From contig NZ_MQWC01000004.1 in assembly GCF_002954405.1 (NCBI RefSeq), positions 4,076,790 to 4,140,789 of the forward strand: a DNA stretch of 64,000 nucleotides, given 5' to 3'. Positions 1-8,306 of the stretch are shown here, in pieces. Within the stretch, counting starts at the first letter, position 1. Each line of letters opens with the position of its first letter. A program made the translations under genes and the position numbers. The notes beneath the pieces were generated by a model that had not been told where the DNA came from, searched no databases, and saw only the letters and a list, made by a program, of their open reading frames with translations. Origin of the DNA: Salinibacter sp. 10B (lineage in GTDB: Bacteria; Bacteroidota; Rhodothermia; Rhodothermales; Salinibacteraceae).

Positions 1-370
1 TGGTCGGCTGCTCGCCGGTGCCGGTAAGAAAGAAGCCGTCGGTGCCGACGAGCCCCTGCCAGGAGGTGCCGAACATGATCCCGAAGCCAACGCAGTAGAA
101 GACCAGCGCCCCGGCGGAGGCGTCCATCACGTTTTTCATGATAATGTTGACCGCGTTTTTGGCGCGGGAGAAGCCGGCCTCCAGCAGGGCAAAGCCCGCC
201 TGCATGAAAAACACCAGGGCCGCTGCGAGAATCGTCCACACGTAGTTGAGATTCGTTTGAACGCTTTCCGCCGCTTGTGGAACGCTTGCACACGGGTCGG
301 CACCGAAAACGGAAGGGGCGATTCCCAGTCCGATCAACATGAGAACAACGGCCCGAAGAGACGTAGACAT
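1..370 (-). CDS. Ammonium transporter (Amt family), 3' part cut off by window edge
   Basis: I translated this from the raw bases because the gene runs off the left edge; 123 codons are present from ATG at 370. Residues 1-23 form a signal peptide ending near SVFGA. A membrane segment follows with the text FFMQAGFALLEAGFSRAKN, and then IIMKNVMDASAGALVFYCVGFGIMFG in the next helix. This is the opening of AmtB-type ammonium channels, where MQAGFALLEAG and the downstream N-x-x-MKN pattern are highly conserved. It would conduct NH4+/NH3 across the inner membrane. The C-terminal helices and any GlnK partner lie outside the window. Confidence 0.9.
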   Translation of the reverse strand, partial: MSTSLRAVVLMLIGLGIAPSVFGADPCASVPQAAESVQTNLNYVWTILAAALVFFMQAGFALLEAGFSRAKNAVNIIMKNVMDASAGALVFYCVGFGIMFGTSWQGLVGTDGFFLTGTGEQPT

Positions 371-1055
371 AAGCGAAGATCGATTTCGTGGAGGGACGTG
401 GAGTGAACGCTGGCGGCCAGGCCGCCGAGCACGATCACTACCTTAGGCGATCTTCTGTTTTATGTCAAATAATAAGGGTGCGGAAGCGCTTTTAGGCGTG
501 TAATTTTTCTGAGAGGTGGATTTGGGAGAAGAAACTTGTTTGGTAGGGCTTCCGGGAAAGCCCAAACGAAAATCTCTTCGATCAATTCTGTTGACTGCTG
601 GCGCAAGAGAACGGGAAGAGGCGCGATCTCCTTCTCATTAGGATGAAAATAGCATAAACGGAGCGGGTCTCCACGTGAATGCCGTGAAGGACGGGAGGAC
701 GCAAGAGGGACAACAGTCTCGTTTGGGAAGGGACATATTCGGAGACACGTGCCCAGGATGAAGTGCTCCGCACCGTTGCCCGAAAGGGGGGGCAAAAGCA
801 TCTTGCTTCTGGGCACTCACCACAGCATCTGTTTGGGAGATGGATACGATTCTGAGACATTGGGCGAAGTGACAGAACGGTGCCCAAGTGCCCTCCTGTG
901 GCGGAGCTGCTGGGGGAGCGCGGAAGCCGTTCTGCACGAGATCCACGAAAATAGCAGGCCGTAGACCATCCGCCAAACAGGTTCTCAACGTCAAGACAGG
1001 CAGACCGGAAGAGCCGCTCTCCCTTCCTCGTTCTCTGCTCGTGCTGAGTAGCAGA
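371..1055. other. Gene-less stretch between amt and the helicase
   Basis: These 685 bases separate the divergent 5' end of the amt gene from the 3' end of the helicase. Short frames are open on the minus strand, but none has recognisable protein features or a good start. The stretch includes one copy (954-984) of a 31-nt sequence that recurs at 32639-32669. It may be a decayed accessory segment; I see no gene in it. Confidence 0.5.
954..984. repeat. 31-nt dispersed repeat, copy 1
   Basis: The segment begins CAGGCCGTAGAC and ends ACAGGTTCT. It matches 32639-32669 at 29 of 31 positions in the same orientation, differing only at nt 13 and nt 22. Both copies are intergenic. The origin is unknown; it could be the end of a decayed insertion sequence. 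Confidence 0.6.
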
Positions 1056-2792
1056 TTACTTGAGGCGCTTCATTTGCAAGCACCGCTTCAGCCACTGTTT
1101 TTTTCGCCGCAAGAGCTTGAGACTCATATCCGACTGCGGCTTTCGGAATCGCTCTTTGGCCTTGGCGTGAACATCCCGAACATGAATATCCATTCCTCGA
1201 TCCTGAAGGCTGCGGGCAAGCCGATTGGCCAGCTTGGCACACTCCTGCCGCAACTCCTCCTCCTGAGCCGACACGTCGAGGGAATTTGGATCCGGACGCT
1301 CAAACGGCTGGCGCTGCACCCGCAGATTCGAATTCGATCCGTTGTTCTCCAGTTCAAGCCGATGCGTTTCGATATCGCTCTCGTCCACGCCCGTCAGCGC
1401 CCACTCGGAGCGCTCGCTGTCCTCGGTCGATTTGTTGGGCGGCGTCTCATTGTTCTGCTTCTGCTGCCGCAAGCCCTCCTTCACCTCCCGCGTCATCCAG
1501 TCGAGGGTTTGGGAGAGCCCGAGATCGCCGGACGTGAACACGTCACAGACGTTGGCCTCCTCGTCCCAGCCGTCGTAGTACCGCATCCCCCGAAAGATCT
1601 GCTGCAGGGTCTTGGAACGGGCGCTCACCAGGTCTAGCTTCGCAATGACGCTGATCGTTTTAATGTCGGTCCCTTCCCCGATCATATCCACTTGCACCAT
1701 GATGTCGACGTCGCCCTGACGGTAGGCATCGAGGCGCTTTTCGCGCTCGTCCCGGGGCACGTCCTGCCCAATGCGAGTGGCCGAGAGCCACGAGTAGCGC
1801 CGTTCGACAAAGTCGAGCACATCGGCCGCATGCCGGTTGCTCATGCAGGTGACGAGCATCTGGTGGTTGCGCACGTCCCCCGATCCAAAGAGCGTGGCGC
1901 GCTTCTCCTGAAGTCGGCCGATGGCCGGGCTCAGCAGAGTGTCGAGGTACACGTCGTGGAAGCGGAGGCTCTTCCGGGCGAAAAACTGGTCGAGATGGCT
2001 GGTGTCGCGCCCGACCTCGTCCTGGAGCTCCGCCAAGGTGAATTCGACTTCCTCACCGGTATCCTCCTCCACCATCGTGATCGTATAGTCGACCACGTGG
2101 GCCTCGATCCGCTTCAGGATCTCACCTTCAGCGTGAGCATCGCGGAGGCTCACCTCGTGGAGGGCCTTGTACTGCAGCTGCTCGTGTCCGCTGGGCGTGG
2201 TCTCGACCTCGTGCGGAACGCCGAAGAGAGGCTTGCCATCGCTGCGGAGGGGGGTGCCGGAGAGGCCGATCAGGGAGTCGTAGGGCAGCCGTCCCACGGC
2301 ATCCGACCACGCGCTTTGTTCGGGAAGGTGGTGGATCTCATCAAGTACGAACAGGGGATTGCCGTCCCGACAGTAGCGCTGCAGGCTCCGGTTGCCAGAC
2401 TCGCCGCAGGTGTACTGGTACGTTGCGATGACGATGGGGGTCGGATTTTTCAGGAAGACCCGGCTGGAGTCCGCCACGCAGAACTGCATAGGGGGCGCCC
2501 CAATCCAGCGCAGCATCCGCGCCATCTCCTCCTGGTCGGCGTACTGGTCGCGCAGGTTGCCGCGGGGAACGAAGACGACGAGTCGGTCGGCAACGCCCAT
2601 GGCACGGGCCAAGGCAAACGACGCGAGCGCCGTCAGAGTCTTGCCGTAGCCGGGCACAAAGACGCCGAGATGATCGGTCCGGCCCTCCTGGTAGGCCTTC
2701 GCGAGCTTAATGAGAAAGGCCCGTTGGCCGTGCCGGAACGAGAAGTCGGGGGCAGGGTCAAGTCCGGGAAGGTCGGCGGCAGATACGGGCAT
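1056..2792 (-). CDS. Orphan superfamily 2 DEAD/DEAH-type helicase
   Basis: From ATG 2792 this encodes 578 residues. A Q-motif-like HGQRAF (about 21) precedes the Walker A loop PGYGKT (about 47-52). Motif II is DEIHH (151-155) and motif III is SGTP (178-181). A C-terminal helicase lobe carries QQIFRGMR near residue 430, which replaces the usual QxxGRxxR. The last ~130 residues are charged and coil-like. This matches SF2 ATPases of the type III restriction/UvsW kind, acting on DNA or RNA. The frame stays open to 2870, but those 26 extra residues look non-conserved, so I chose 2792. No methylase or nuclease partner is next to it, so a defence role is only a possibility. Confidence 0.8.
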   Translation of the reverse strand: MPVSAADLPGLDPAPDFSFRHGQRAFLIKLAKAYQEGRTDHLGVFVPGYGKTLTALASFALARAMGVADRLVVFVPRGNLRDQYADQEEMARMLRWIGAPPMQFCVADSSRVFLKNPTPIVIATYQYTCGESGNRSLQRYCRDGNPLFVLDEIHHLPEQSAWSDAVGRLPYDSLIGLSGTPLRSDGKPLFGVPHEVETTPSGHEQLQYKALHEVSLRDAHAEGEILKRIEAHVVDYTITMVEEDTGEEVEFTLAELQDEVGRDTSHLDQFFARKSLRFHDVYLDTLLSPAIGRLQEKRATLFGSGDVRNHQMLVTCMSNRHAADVLDFVERRYSWLSATRIGQDVPRDEREKRLDAYRQGDVDIMVQVDMIGEGTDIKTISVIAKLDLVSARSKTLQQIFRGMRYYDGWDEEANVCDVFTSGDLGLSQTLDWMTREVKEGLRQQKQNNETPPNKSTEDSERSEWALTGVDESDIETHRLELENNGSNSNLRVQRQPFERPDPNSLDVSAQEEELRQECAKLANRLARSLQDRGMDIHVRDVHAKAKERFRKPQSDMSLKLLRRKKQWLKRCLQMKRLK

Positions 2793-3150
2793 GCGTTGCG
2801 TGTGTGGGTGTGGGCGTGTGGAGAGACGGACGTATCCAGGCGGAATGCCGGGTCGCACTGCACAAGACACAACTTGCGCAGAATAATCGGAACGTCCGGT
2901 CTTCTCACACGGAGATGCTGCGGAACGACAATTCGGAACGTACGGATCGGCGCGGGGAGGCGAAAGGCCCCAACGGCAATCTCACATTACCGGGAGTGGG
3001 GGAGAAGGAGCGTTGAGCGAATGAGAGCACTGGGAGAGGAGTAAGTGGGTGTGGAAGCGCGGAGGCAAGGAAGCGTGGAGGACGGCTACCGGTTGCGCAT
3101 CACTCTCCAATTTCCAGATTTCTTACGCCCCAATCCGAACCCCGAATTCG
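2793..3150. other. Gene-less stretch upstream of the helicase
   Basis: I see no convincing gene, terminator or repeat in these 358 bases. The stretch lies between the helicase start and the 3' end of menB (both on the minus strand), so it should hold the helicase promoter. Confidence 0.45.
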
Positions 3151-4044
3151 TCAATAGTGCCAGGGCACATCGCTCCAGTCAGGATCGCGTCCCTCCAGAA
3201 AGGCGTCGCGTCCCTCCTGCGCCTCGTCGGTCATGTACGCCAACCGGGTGGCCTCGCCGGCAAACACCTGTTGACCCACCATCCCGTCGTCGACCGCGTT
3301 GAAGGCGTACTTGAGCATGCGGATGGCGGTCGGGCTCTTGCCGTTGATGGTCTCGGCCCAAGTGAGTGCCGTCGACTCCAGTTCGTCGTGCGGCACAGCC
3401 TCATTGGCCATGCCCATATCCACGGCCTCCACCGCCGAATAGGTCTTGCCGAGGAAGAAGATCTCGCGGGCCTTCTTTTGTCCCACCTGACGGGCGAGGA
3501 GGGCGGAGCCGAAGCCGCCGTCAAAGCTGGCCACGTCGGGGTCGGTCTGCTTGAACGCTGCGTGCTCACGGCTGGCGAGCGTCAAGTCGCAAATCACGTG
3601 CAGACTGTGTCCGCCGCCGACCGCCCAGCCCGGCACCACGGCAATGACGACCTTCGGCATGAATCGGATGAGGCGCTGCACCTCTAGGATGTGGAGACGG
3701 CCCGGCCGCGACTCATCGGGCTCGCCCTTTTCGTCCTCATATTGATAGCCGTCTTTTCCGCGAATGCTTTGGTCTCCCCCTGAGGAAAACGACCACTTTC
3801 CATGTTTCTCCGACGGTCCATTTCCGGTCAAGAGCACGCAACCCACGTCTGGGCTCTGACGCGCATGATCGAGGGCCTGATACAGTTCGTCGACCGTGGG
3901 GGGACGGAAGGCGTTCAGTACCTCCGGACGGTCGAAGGCAATGCGCACCGTCCCGTGATCCTGAGCACGGTGGTACGTGACGTCCTCAAAATCAAACCCG
4001 TCAACCGGCGTCCAGGCATCGGGATCGAACAACGCAGAAATCAT
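3151..4044 (-). CDS. menB: 1,4-dihydroxy-2-naphthoyl-CoA synthase
   Basis: MenB closes the second ring in menaquinone synthesis, converting o-succinylbenzoyl-CoA to 1,4-dihydroxy-2-naphthoyl-CoA in the cytoplasm. The 297 residues show the crotonase fold. SGGDQSIRGKDGYQ is the MenB-specific loop after the first oxyanion-hole segment. PGWAVGGGHSLHVICDLT is the second oxyanion hole. TDPDVASFDGGFGSALLARQVG carries the active-site region, and the protein ends DWSDVPWHY, as in MenB. Length and motifs fit well. No other men gene is adjacent, so the pathway genes must lie elsewhere. Confidence 0.95.
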   Translation of the reverse strand: MISALFDPDAWTPVDGFDFEDVTYHRAQDHGTVRIAFDRPEVLNAFRPPTVDELYQALDHARQSPDVGCVLLTGNGPSEKHGKWSFSSGGDQSIRGKDGYQYEDEKGEPDESRPGRLHILEVQRLIRFMPKVVIAVVPGWAVGGGHSLHVICDLTLASREHAAFKQTDPDVASFDGGFGSALLARQVGQKKAREIFFLGKTYSAVEAVDMGMANEAVPHDELESTALTWAETINGKSPTAIRMLKYAFNAVDDGMVGQQVFAGEATRLAYMTDEAQEGRDAFLEGRDPDWSDVPWHY

Positions 4045-4160
4045 TGGGGCGGGAGACTGTGCGGGAGAGAATGAGCGCCAGGCAGAAGGGGGCGTTACTT
4101 TGAGGGCCGCCCTGGCGACTCTATGGACGAAAGCACCTCCGAAAAAACTGCCGTAGCATC

Positions 4161-4667
4161 ATGCGTCTACGATTCGTTCCAAAGAGCGTTCTGTGGAGCG
4201 CGGTCGTCAGTATTCTGCTGTTCGGGGTCGGACGTGCGGCTGTAGCACAAGTCGATTCGTCTTCGACGTCGCCTCGTTTGGGCCTTCGGGAGGAGACCGA
4301 ATCCTCTCGTTCCATGTCGTCAATTCGCTCGGAGTCAAACGGGACCCAGTCCGGCCCTTCCCTCAATCCTTACGGATCGCTCGAACGGTTCGTCGCCTCT
4401 GGAGATAGGAAAACGTCGATCGGAGTCCCCCTCCATGCGCGCCCAAAATCCCACGTTGAACTCAGTCGAGGCGGACATCTCTTTTGGGGCACGGTCGGAC
4501 TGGTCGTGCACTCGTATTGCGACGCGCGGACCGATGCGTCTTCCCCTGTGACGGATCCCCCGCCTGGGTATCCGATCTTAGATGACGATCGGTGCGATCA
4601 ATGTGATCGGATTGGGAGTCGAGCGCTGGGAGCAGTGCTTGGAGGGCTGTTCGCCGGTGGGCCGTAG
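4161..4667 (+). CDS. Small secreted protein of unknown function
   Basis: I do not recognise this 168-residue protein. It starts with MRLRFVPK followed by a hydrophobic stretch and a VAQ cleavage-like site near residue 30, so it is probably exported. The middle is Ser-rich and low in complexity. The C-terminal part has a hydrophobic segment (FWGTVGLVVHSY), a CDQCDR motif near residue 147, and a Gly-rich end (ALGAVLGGLFAGG) that could be a membrane-associated hairpin. It is divergent from menB with 116 bases between them. The reading is supported mainly by the signal peptide and the open frame. Confidence 0.5.
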   Translation: MRLRFVPKSVLWSAVVSILLFGVGRAAVAQVDSSSTSPRLGLREETESSRSMSSIRSESNGTQSGPSLNPYGSLERFVASGDRKTSIGVPLHARPKSHVELSRGGHLFWGTVGLVVHSYCDARTDASSPVTDPPPGYPILDDDRCDQCDRIGSRALGAVLGGLFAGGP

Positions 4668-4733
4668 TCTGTTTCCGTTATTGTAATGGGCTCTATTAGC
4701 CACGAGTGCTTTTAAAAAGTAGCTTCAATTGCA

Positions 4734-4778
4734 CCTTCGTCGCTCTAGAACATCTGAGATGTTCAGGGGCGACGACGG
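4734..4778. repeat. Long imperfect palindrome
   Basis: The core is GAACATC-TGA-GATGTTC (4748-4764). It is extended outward by CGTCGC (4738-4743) pairing with GCGACG (4769-4774), with three mismatches in between, and imperfectly to the full 45 bases. No T-run follows, so it is unlikely to be a terminator. It lies just left of two MITE-like elements. A related palindrome occurs at 31457-31475. Confidence 0.6.
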
Positions 4779-4797
4779 CAAGACATTTCCGCACTTA

Positions 4798-4925
4798 GAG
4801 TCCCTATCAAAACCGGGCACGTCCTCCTTACCATCGTGGAAGGAGCTCCCTAAACGTGGCTGCCCGCACCAAGAAGCTTCTTCGACAGGCTCAGAAGGAC
4901 CTGCTCGTTGTTTTGATAGGGACTC
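4798..4925. mobile_element. MITE-like element 1 (128 bp, TTA target duplication)
   Basis: Perfect 16-bp terminal inverted repeats, GAGTCCCTATCAAAAC at 4798-4813 and its complement at 4910-4925, bound a non-coding segment. The trinucleotide TTA flanks both ends (4795-4797 and 4926-4928). Terminal repeats starting GAG with a T-N-A duplication are typical of the IS1031-like group of the IS5 family, so this is probably a non-autonomous derivative of such an element. The parent transposase is not in the window. Confidence 0.75.
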
Positions 4926-4928
4926 TTA

Positions 4929-5101
4929 GCTCGACTTTGGCGCTTTCGAATGACCGAAAAACTGCCTATTCCAGCGGATTGAGGCACTTTTTGATTATTT
5001 CCATGTCGCGGTTTGCCCCCGACATCAAATAAATACTACGCCTACCGGCCTCCATCTTCTAGAAACGACGATTGGTCGAAGTCAAATGGCCAAAGTCGAG
5101 C
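4929..5101. mobile_element. MITE-like element 2 (173 bp, TTA target duplication)
   Basis: Perfect 13-bp terminal inverted repeats, GCTCGACTTTGGC at 4929-4941 and its complement at 5089-5101, are flanked by TTA on both sides (4926-4928 and 5102-5104). It abuts element 1 and shares the central TTA with it. The terminal repeats differ from element 1, so it is a different element with the same target preference. It is non-coding inside. Confidence 0.7.
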
Positions 5102-5142
5102 TTAGAAGTGAATTCTACGCCGAGTCAATAGCACCATCCGTA

Positions 5143-6240
5143 TTAGCCGGAGGGTGGAGACGCAGTGCCGGAGAACCAGCGTCGCAGCAGGGCCTCCGCG
5201 GGCTTGCCCTGCGGGGTAAAGGCCGTCGGGCGATGATTTCCCTCTGGGTGCCACTTCCAGATGATTGCCCCTTTAAACCACGGAACGCCTCGCATGGTAG
5301 AAAAGAAGGCACGAAAGCATCGGGCCTGGAGTGACGAGTCCGGCGGCACGTCATCATCGCGTTCGGGCCATTTCCATGGCGCTTCAGCGGCGTTGGGGGC
5401 GCTCCGGTAGCCGATCTCCGTAAACAACACCGGTTTCCCCGTCTCGCGGTGGAGTTGGGAGAGCGTCTGTCGGTGCGAGTGCCAGCGCGCCTGGAGGGTG
5501 TCGAGGGAGGGGTTGGCGACCTTGGAGAGTGGGAAATACGCCTGAATCCCCACGTAGTCGAGGGCGTCCCAGAATTCGATTTGCTGGTACTCCTTGTGCC
5601 AGTTGGCCGCGTAGGTCAGCTTTCCGTCGTAGACGGCACGGACCGTGTCGGCCAGGGCGCGCCAGTAGGCCGGGCGGGTGGTGGCTGTGCTCGTGAGCTC
5701 CGTGCCCAGCACCAGCACATCGGCGTCGATCTCCTGCGCCAGTCGGGCATAGTGCATCAGGAAGTGACGGTAGCTCTTCTCCCAGCGGTTCCACTGAGCC
5801 TCTGTTTCGAAGGTGATCTCGCTCCGGTTCTGGCCTTCGTCGTACCCCCCAATCCATAGGTGCGGTTTCAGGATGACGTTCATGCCCAGCGTGTCGGCCT
5901 GCCGGGATAAGGCCCGGATGCCGCGGTGAGACTCGCTGTACCAGCCCTCAGACGTGTCGACCCGCACGTTCGGGTCGTCGGTGCGCTCCTGCCAGCCGAA
6001 CGACACAAGCGTGAGGTGCGTGACGCCGATCTCACTCAGGCGAACCAGCAGGTCCGGGTCGGGGCGGTTTCGGGCATCGAGGGTGACCGACCGGATGTCG
6101 AATATCGGGGCGTCCGGGGCCGAGTCGGGGACTGCCCGCGGGGCGTGCGAGGAAGGAGATGCAGACTCCGTGTCGGCGCAGCCCAGAAGGGCCACCGTGG
6201 TGAACACAGCGCCGAAGAGCAGACGAAGCGAGCGAGCCAT
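5143..6240 (-). CDS. GH113-like glycoside hydrolase lipoprotein
   Basis: The 365-residue product begins MARSLRLLFGAVF and has a lipobox LLGC, so it should be a lipid-anchored envelope protein. The body reads as a TIM barrel of the GH113 (beta-mannanase-like) type. Features are the strand VTHLTLVSFGWQ, then HLWIGGYDEG, VLVLGTELTS with the candidate acid/base Glu, YVGIQAYFPLS, and VLFTEIGYRS with the candidate nucleophile Glu, and finally a Trp-rich FKGAIIWKWHP. The frame extends upstream to 6264, but the ATG at 6240 sits directly before the signal peptide. The substrate (mannan or another beta-glycan) is inferred from the family and is not certain. Confidence 0.75.
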   Translation of the reverse strand: MARSLRLLFGAVFTTVALLGCADTESASPSSHAPRAVPDSAPDAPIFDIRSVTLDARNRPDPDLLVRLSEIGVTHLTLVSFGWQERTDDPNVRVDTSEGWYSESHRGIRALSRQADTLGMNVILKPHLWIGGYDEGQNRSEITFETEAQWNRWEKSYRHFLMHYARLAQEIDADVLVLGTELTSTATTRPAYWRALADTVRAVYDGKLTYAANWHKEYQQIEFWDALDYVGIQAYFPLSKVANPSLDTLQARWHSHRQTLSQLHRETGKPVLFTEIGYRSAPNAAEAPWKWPERDDDVPPDSSLQARCFRAFFSTMRGVPWFKGAIIWKWHPEGNHRPTAFTPQGKPAEALLRRWFSGTASPPSG

Positions 6241-6384
6241 AGTTGGGGGCGTTGATGAGGGCACATCGTCCAGCTAAACTCTCCCACCGCGTCCATGTTG
6301 CTTCGGGGAACGGACCATCGTAGGGAACGCTTTGTTGATGCTCCGTCTCAGGCCTCACGGATCAGTCCAATCATCGCTTGACGC

Positions 6385-7650
6385 ATGTCCACGTACGACG
6401 TCGCAATCATCGGTGGGGGCATCGTCGGCCTCGCCACGGCCTACCGTCTGACCGAGCAGTATCCGGATCTCTCACTCACGGTATTGGAGAAGGAGGGCCA
6501 GCTGGCGGCCCACCAGACCAGCCATAACTCCGGTGTTATTCATTCGGGCGTCTTCTATGAGCCCGGCTCGCTGAAGGCCGAAAACTGCCGGGAGGGCAAG
6601 CGGGCCCTTGTCAAATTTTGTGAGCAGGAGGGGGTGGACTACGAGATGTGCGGGAAGGTAGTCGTGGCGGCAGAAGCCCACGAACTCCCCGAGCTTGACC
6701 GTATTCAGAAGAAAGGAGTTGCCAACCGCGTGGAATGCACACGGATTGGGGCGGAGCGGTTGCACGAGTTGGAGCCGCACGTCCGAGGCGTAGAGGCACT
6801 GCACGTGCCCGGAGCAGGCATCGTGGATTATCACGGGGTCGCACAGGCCCTGGCCGATCGGATTCGTGAGCACGGCCACACGCTGCGGACCGGTGCGGCC
6901 GTCCGCGATTTGCACCCGGAACCGAAGGGGGTTGCCATCGAGAGCACGGCAGGGACGACGCGGGCCCGGCACGTTGTGAACTGTGCTGGCCTATACGCCG
7001 ATCGCGTCGCCGAAATGAGCGGGCAGGAGGGGCTTGACGTTCAGATTGTGCCGTTTCGGGGCGAGTACTACGAACTGGTCCCGGAGCGCCGCTCTCTCTG
7101 TCGCAATCTCATCTATCCGGTGCCCGATCCCAATTTTCCGTTCCTGGGCGTCCACTTTACGCGGATGGTGGATGGGCGGGTGGAGTGCGGGCCGAGCGCC
7201 GTTCTCGCGTTTGCGCGCGAAGGGTACCGGTTGGGGGATGTGCATTGGGACGAGCTCCGCGAGATTCTGACGTATCCCGGCTTTCAGCGGCTGGCCGCGA
7301 AGCATTGGCGAAAGGGGGTTCGTGAGCTCCTGCAGTCCATCAGTAAGGGAATGTACGTGCGGGCGGCTCGCCACTTGATCCCTGAGTTGCAGATGGACGA
7401 CGTAGTGGCCGGCCGGGCGGGCGTACGGGCCCAGGCGCTGCATCCGGATGGTAGCTTAGAGGACGACTTCCTCATCATGGAGACGGACCGCGTGGTAAAC
7501 GTCATCAACGCCGCGTCGCCGGCGGCCACCTCGGCGCTCAATATCGGCTCGCTCATTGTTCAGAAGCACCTCGCCGACCGGTTGAGGCAACTGCAGGTGC
7601 CATCGGATCGAAACGGGGCACTGGAGGGGGACCCCTCTTCGGATGCGTAA
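6385..7650 (+). CDS. lhgO: L-2-hydroxyglutarate oxidase/dehydrogenase
   Basis: This FAD enzyme of the DAO family oxidises L-2-hydroxyglutarate to 2-oxoglutarate, passing electrons to the quinone pool in the known homologue. The 421 residues start with the Rossmann fingerprint YDVAIIGGGIVGLATAY and continue with QTSHNSGVIHSGVFYEPGSLKA, the LhgO-specific FAD/substrate loop. VNCAGLYADRVA, PFRGEYYEL and the C-terminal RAGVRAQALHPDGSLEDDF also match LhgO. A hypothetical AhpD-like gene follows 62 bases downstream on the same strand. Confidence 0.92.
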   Translation: MSTYDVAIIGGGIVGLATAYRLTEQYPDLSLTVLEKEGQLAAHQTSHNSGVIHSGVFYEPGSLKAENCREGKRALVKFCEQEGVDYEMCGKVVVAAEAHELPELDRIQKKGVANRVECTRIGAERLHELEPHVRGVEALHVPGAGIVDYHGVAQALADRIREHGHTLRTGAAVRDLHPEPKGVAIESTAGTTRARHVVNCAGLYADRVAEMSGQEGLDVQIVPFRGEYYELVPERRSLCRNLIYPVPDPNFPFLGVHFTRMVDGRVECGPSAVLAFAREGYRLGDVHWDELREILTYPGFQRLAAKHWRKGVRELLQSISKGMYVRAARHLIPELQMDDVVAGRAGVRAQALHPDGSLEDDFLIMETDRVVNVINAASPAATSALNIGSLIVQKHLADRLRQLQVPSDRNGALEGDPSSDA

Positions 7651-7712
7651 CGTTTGGGGCCAGTGCACGACAGTTGCTTGTCTGTTTGTAACTTCAACCT
7701 GCACCTATTCCC

Positions 7713-8303
7713 ATGGCCTGGATCGATACGATCGACCTCGATACTGCCGACGAGCAGCTCCGCGAACGCTATGAGGAGATTATAAGCGCGCGGGGGAAGG
7801 TGTCCAATATTATGAAGGCCCACAGCCTGAACCCGGCAGCAATGGCGTCCCATCTGGAGCTCTACGATACGCTGCTGTTTGACGGGTCTTCTCCTCTTTC
7901 CCGGGCGGAGCGAGAAGCCATTGCAGTCGTTGTTTCTGCCGAGAACGACTGCACGTACTGCATCGATCACCACCAGCAGGCGCTCGCGGCCTATTGGTCT
8001 CAAGACCGTGCCGAACGCTTGGCAACGGACTACCGCCTGATGTCAGATTTGAATGAACAGCTACAGGCCGCCTGCGAGACCGCAACGAAGCTTACCCGCT
8101 CGCCGAATGCGATGACGGAGGGAGACGTGGACACTTTACGCAATGCTGGATGGTCGGACCGGGCCGTTCTCGACATCGTTCTCGTCACGGCGTACTTCAA
8201 CTTCGTCAATCGAATCGCGACGGGGCTTGGGGTCGAGGTCACGCCGGAGGAGGTATCCGGCTACGACTATGATCCGCACACGGCGCGGGATTCGGAGGAG
8301 TAG
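7713..8303 (+). CDS. AhpD-like/peroxidase-related carboxymuconolactone decarboxylase-fold protein
   Basis: The 196-residue protein is all-helical and carries CTYCIDHH near residue 78. This is the CxxC-x2-H redox motif of the AhpD/CMD fold, preceded by LSRAEREAIAVVVSAEND. Proteins of this peroxidase-related subgroup have thiol-based peroxidase or alkylhydroperoxide-reducing roles in the cytoplasm; the exact substrate is not known. It probably forms an operon with lhgO upstream. It ends three bases before the convergent PorV-like gene. Confidence 0.85.
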   Translation: MAWIDTIDLDTADEQLRERYEEIISARGKVSNIMKAHSLNPAAMASHLELYDTLLFDGSSPLSRAEREAIAVVVSAENDCTYCIDHHQQALAAYWSQDRAERLATDYRLMSDLNEQLQAACETATKLTRSPNAMTEGDVDTLRNAGWSDRAVLDIVLVTAYFNFVNRIATGLGVEVTPEEVSGYDYDPHTARDSEE

Positions 8304-8306
8304 GGG

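Noticed and set aside
460-994. Several overlapping short minus-strand frames in the gap after amt
   Set aside because: They have no start-site support, no known motif and a Cys/Pro/Arg-rich composition typical of non-coding DNA.
1692-3044. Plus-strand open frame of 450 codons opposite the helicase
   Set aside because: It lies antisense to a gene with clear helicase motifs and has an unnatural composition.
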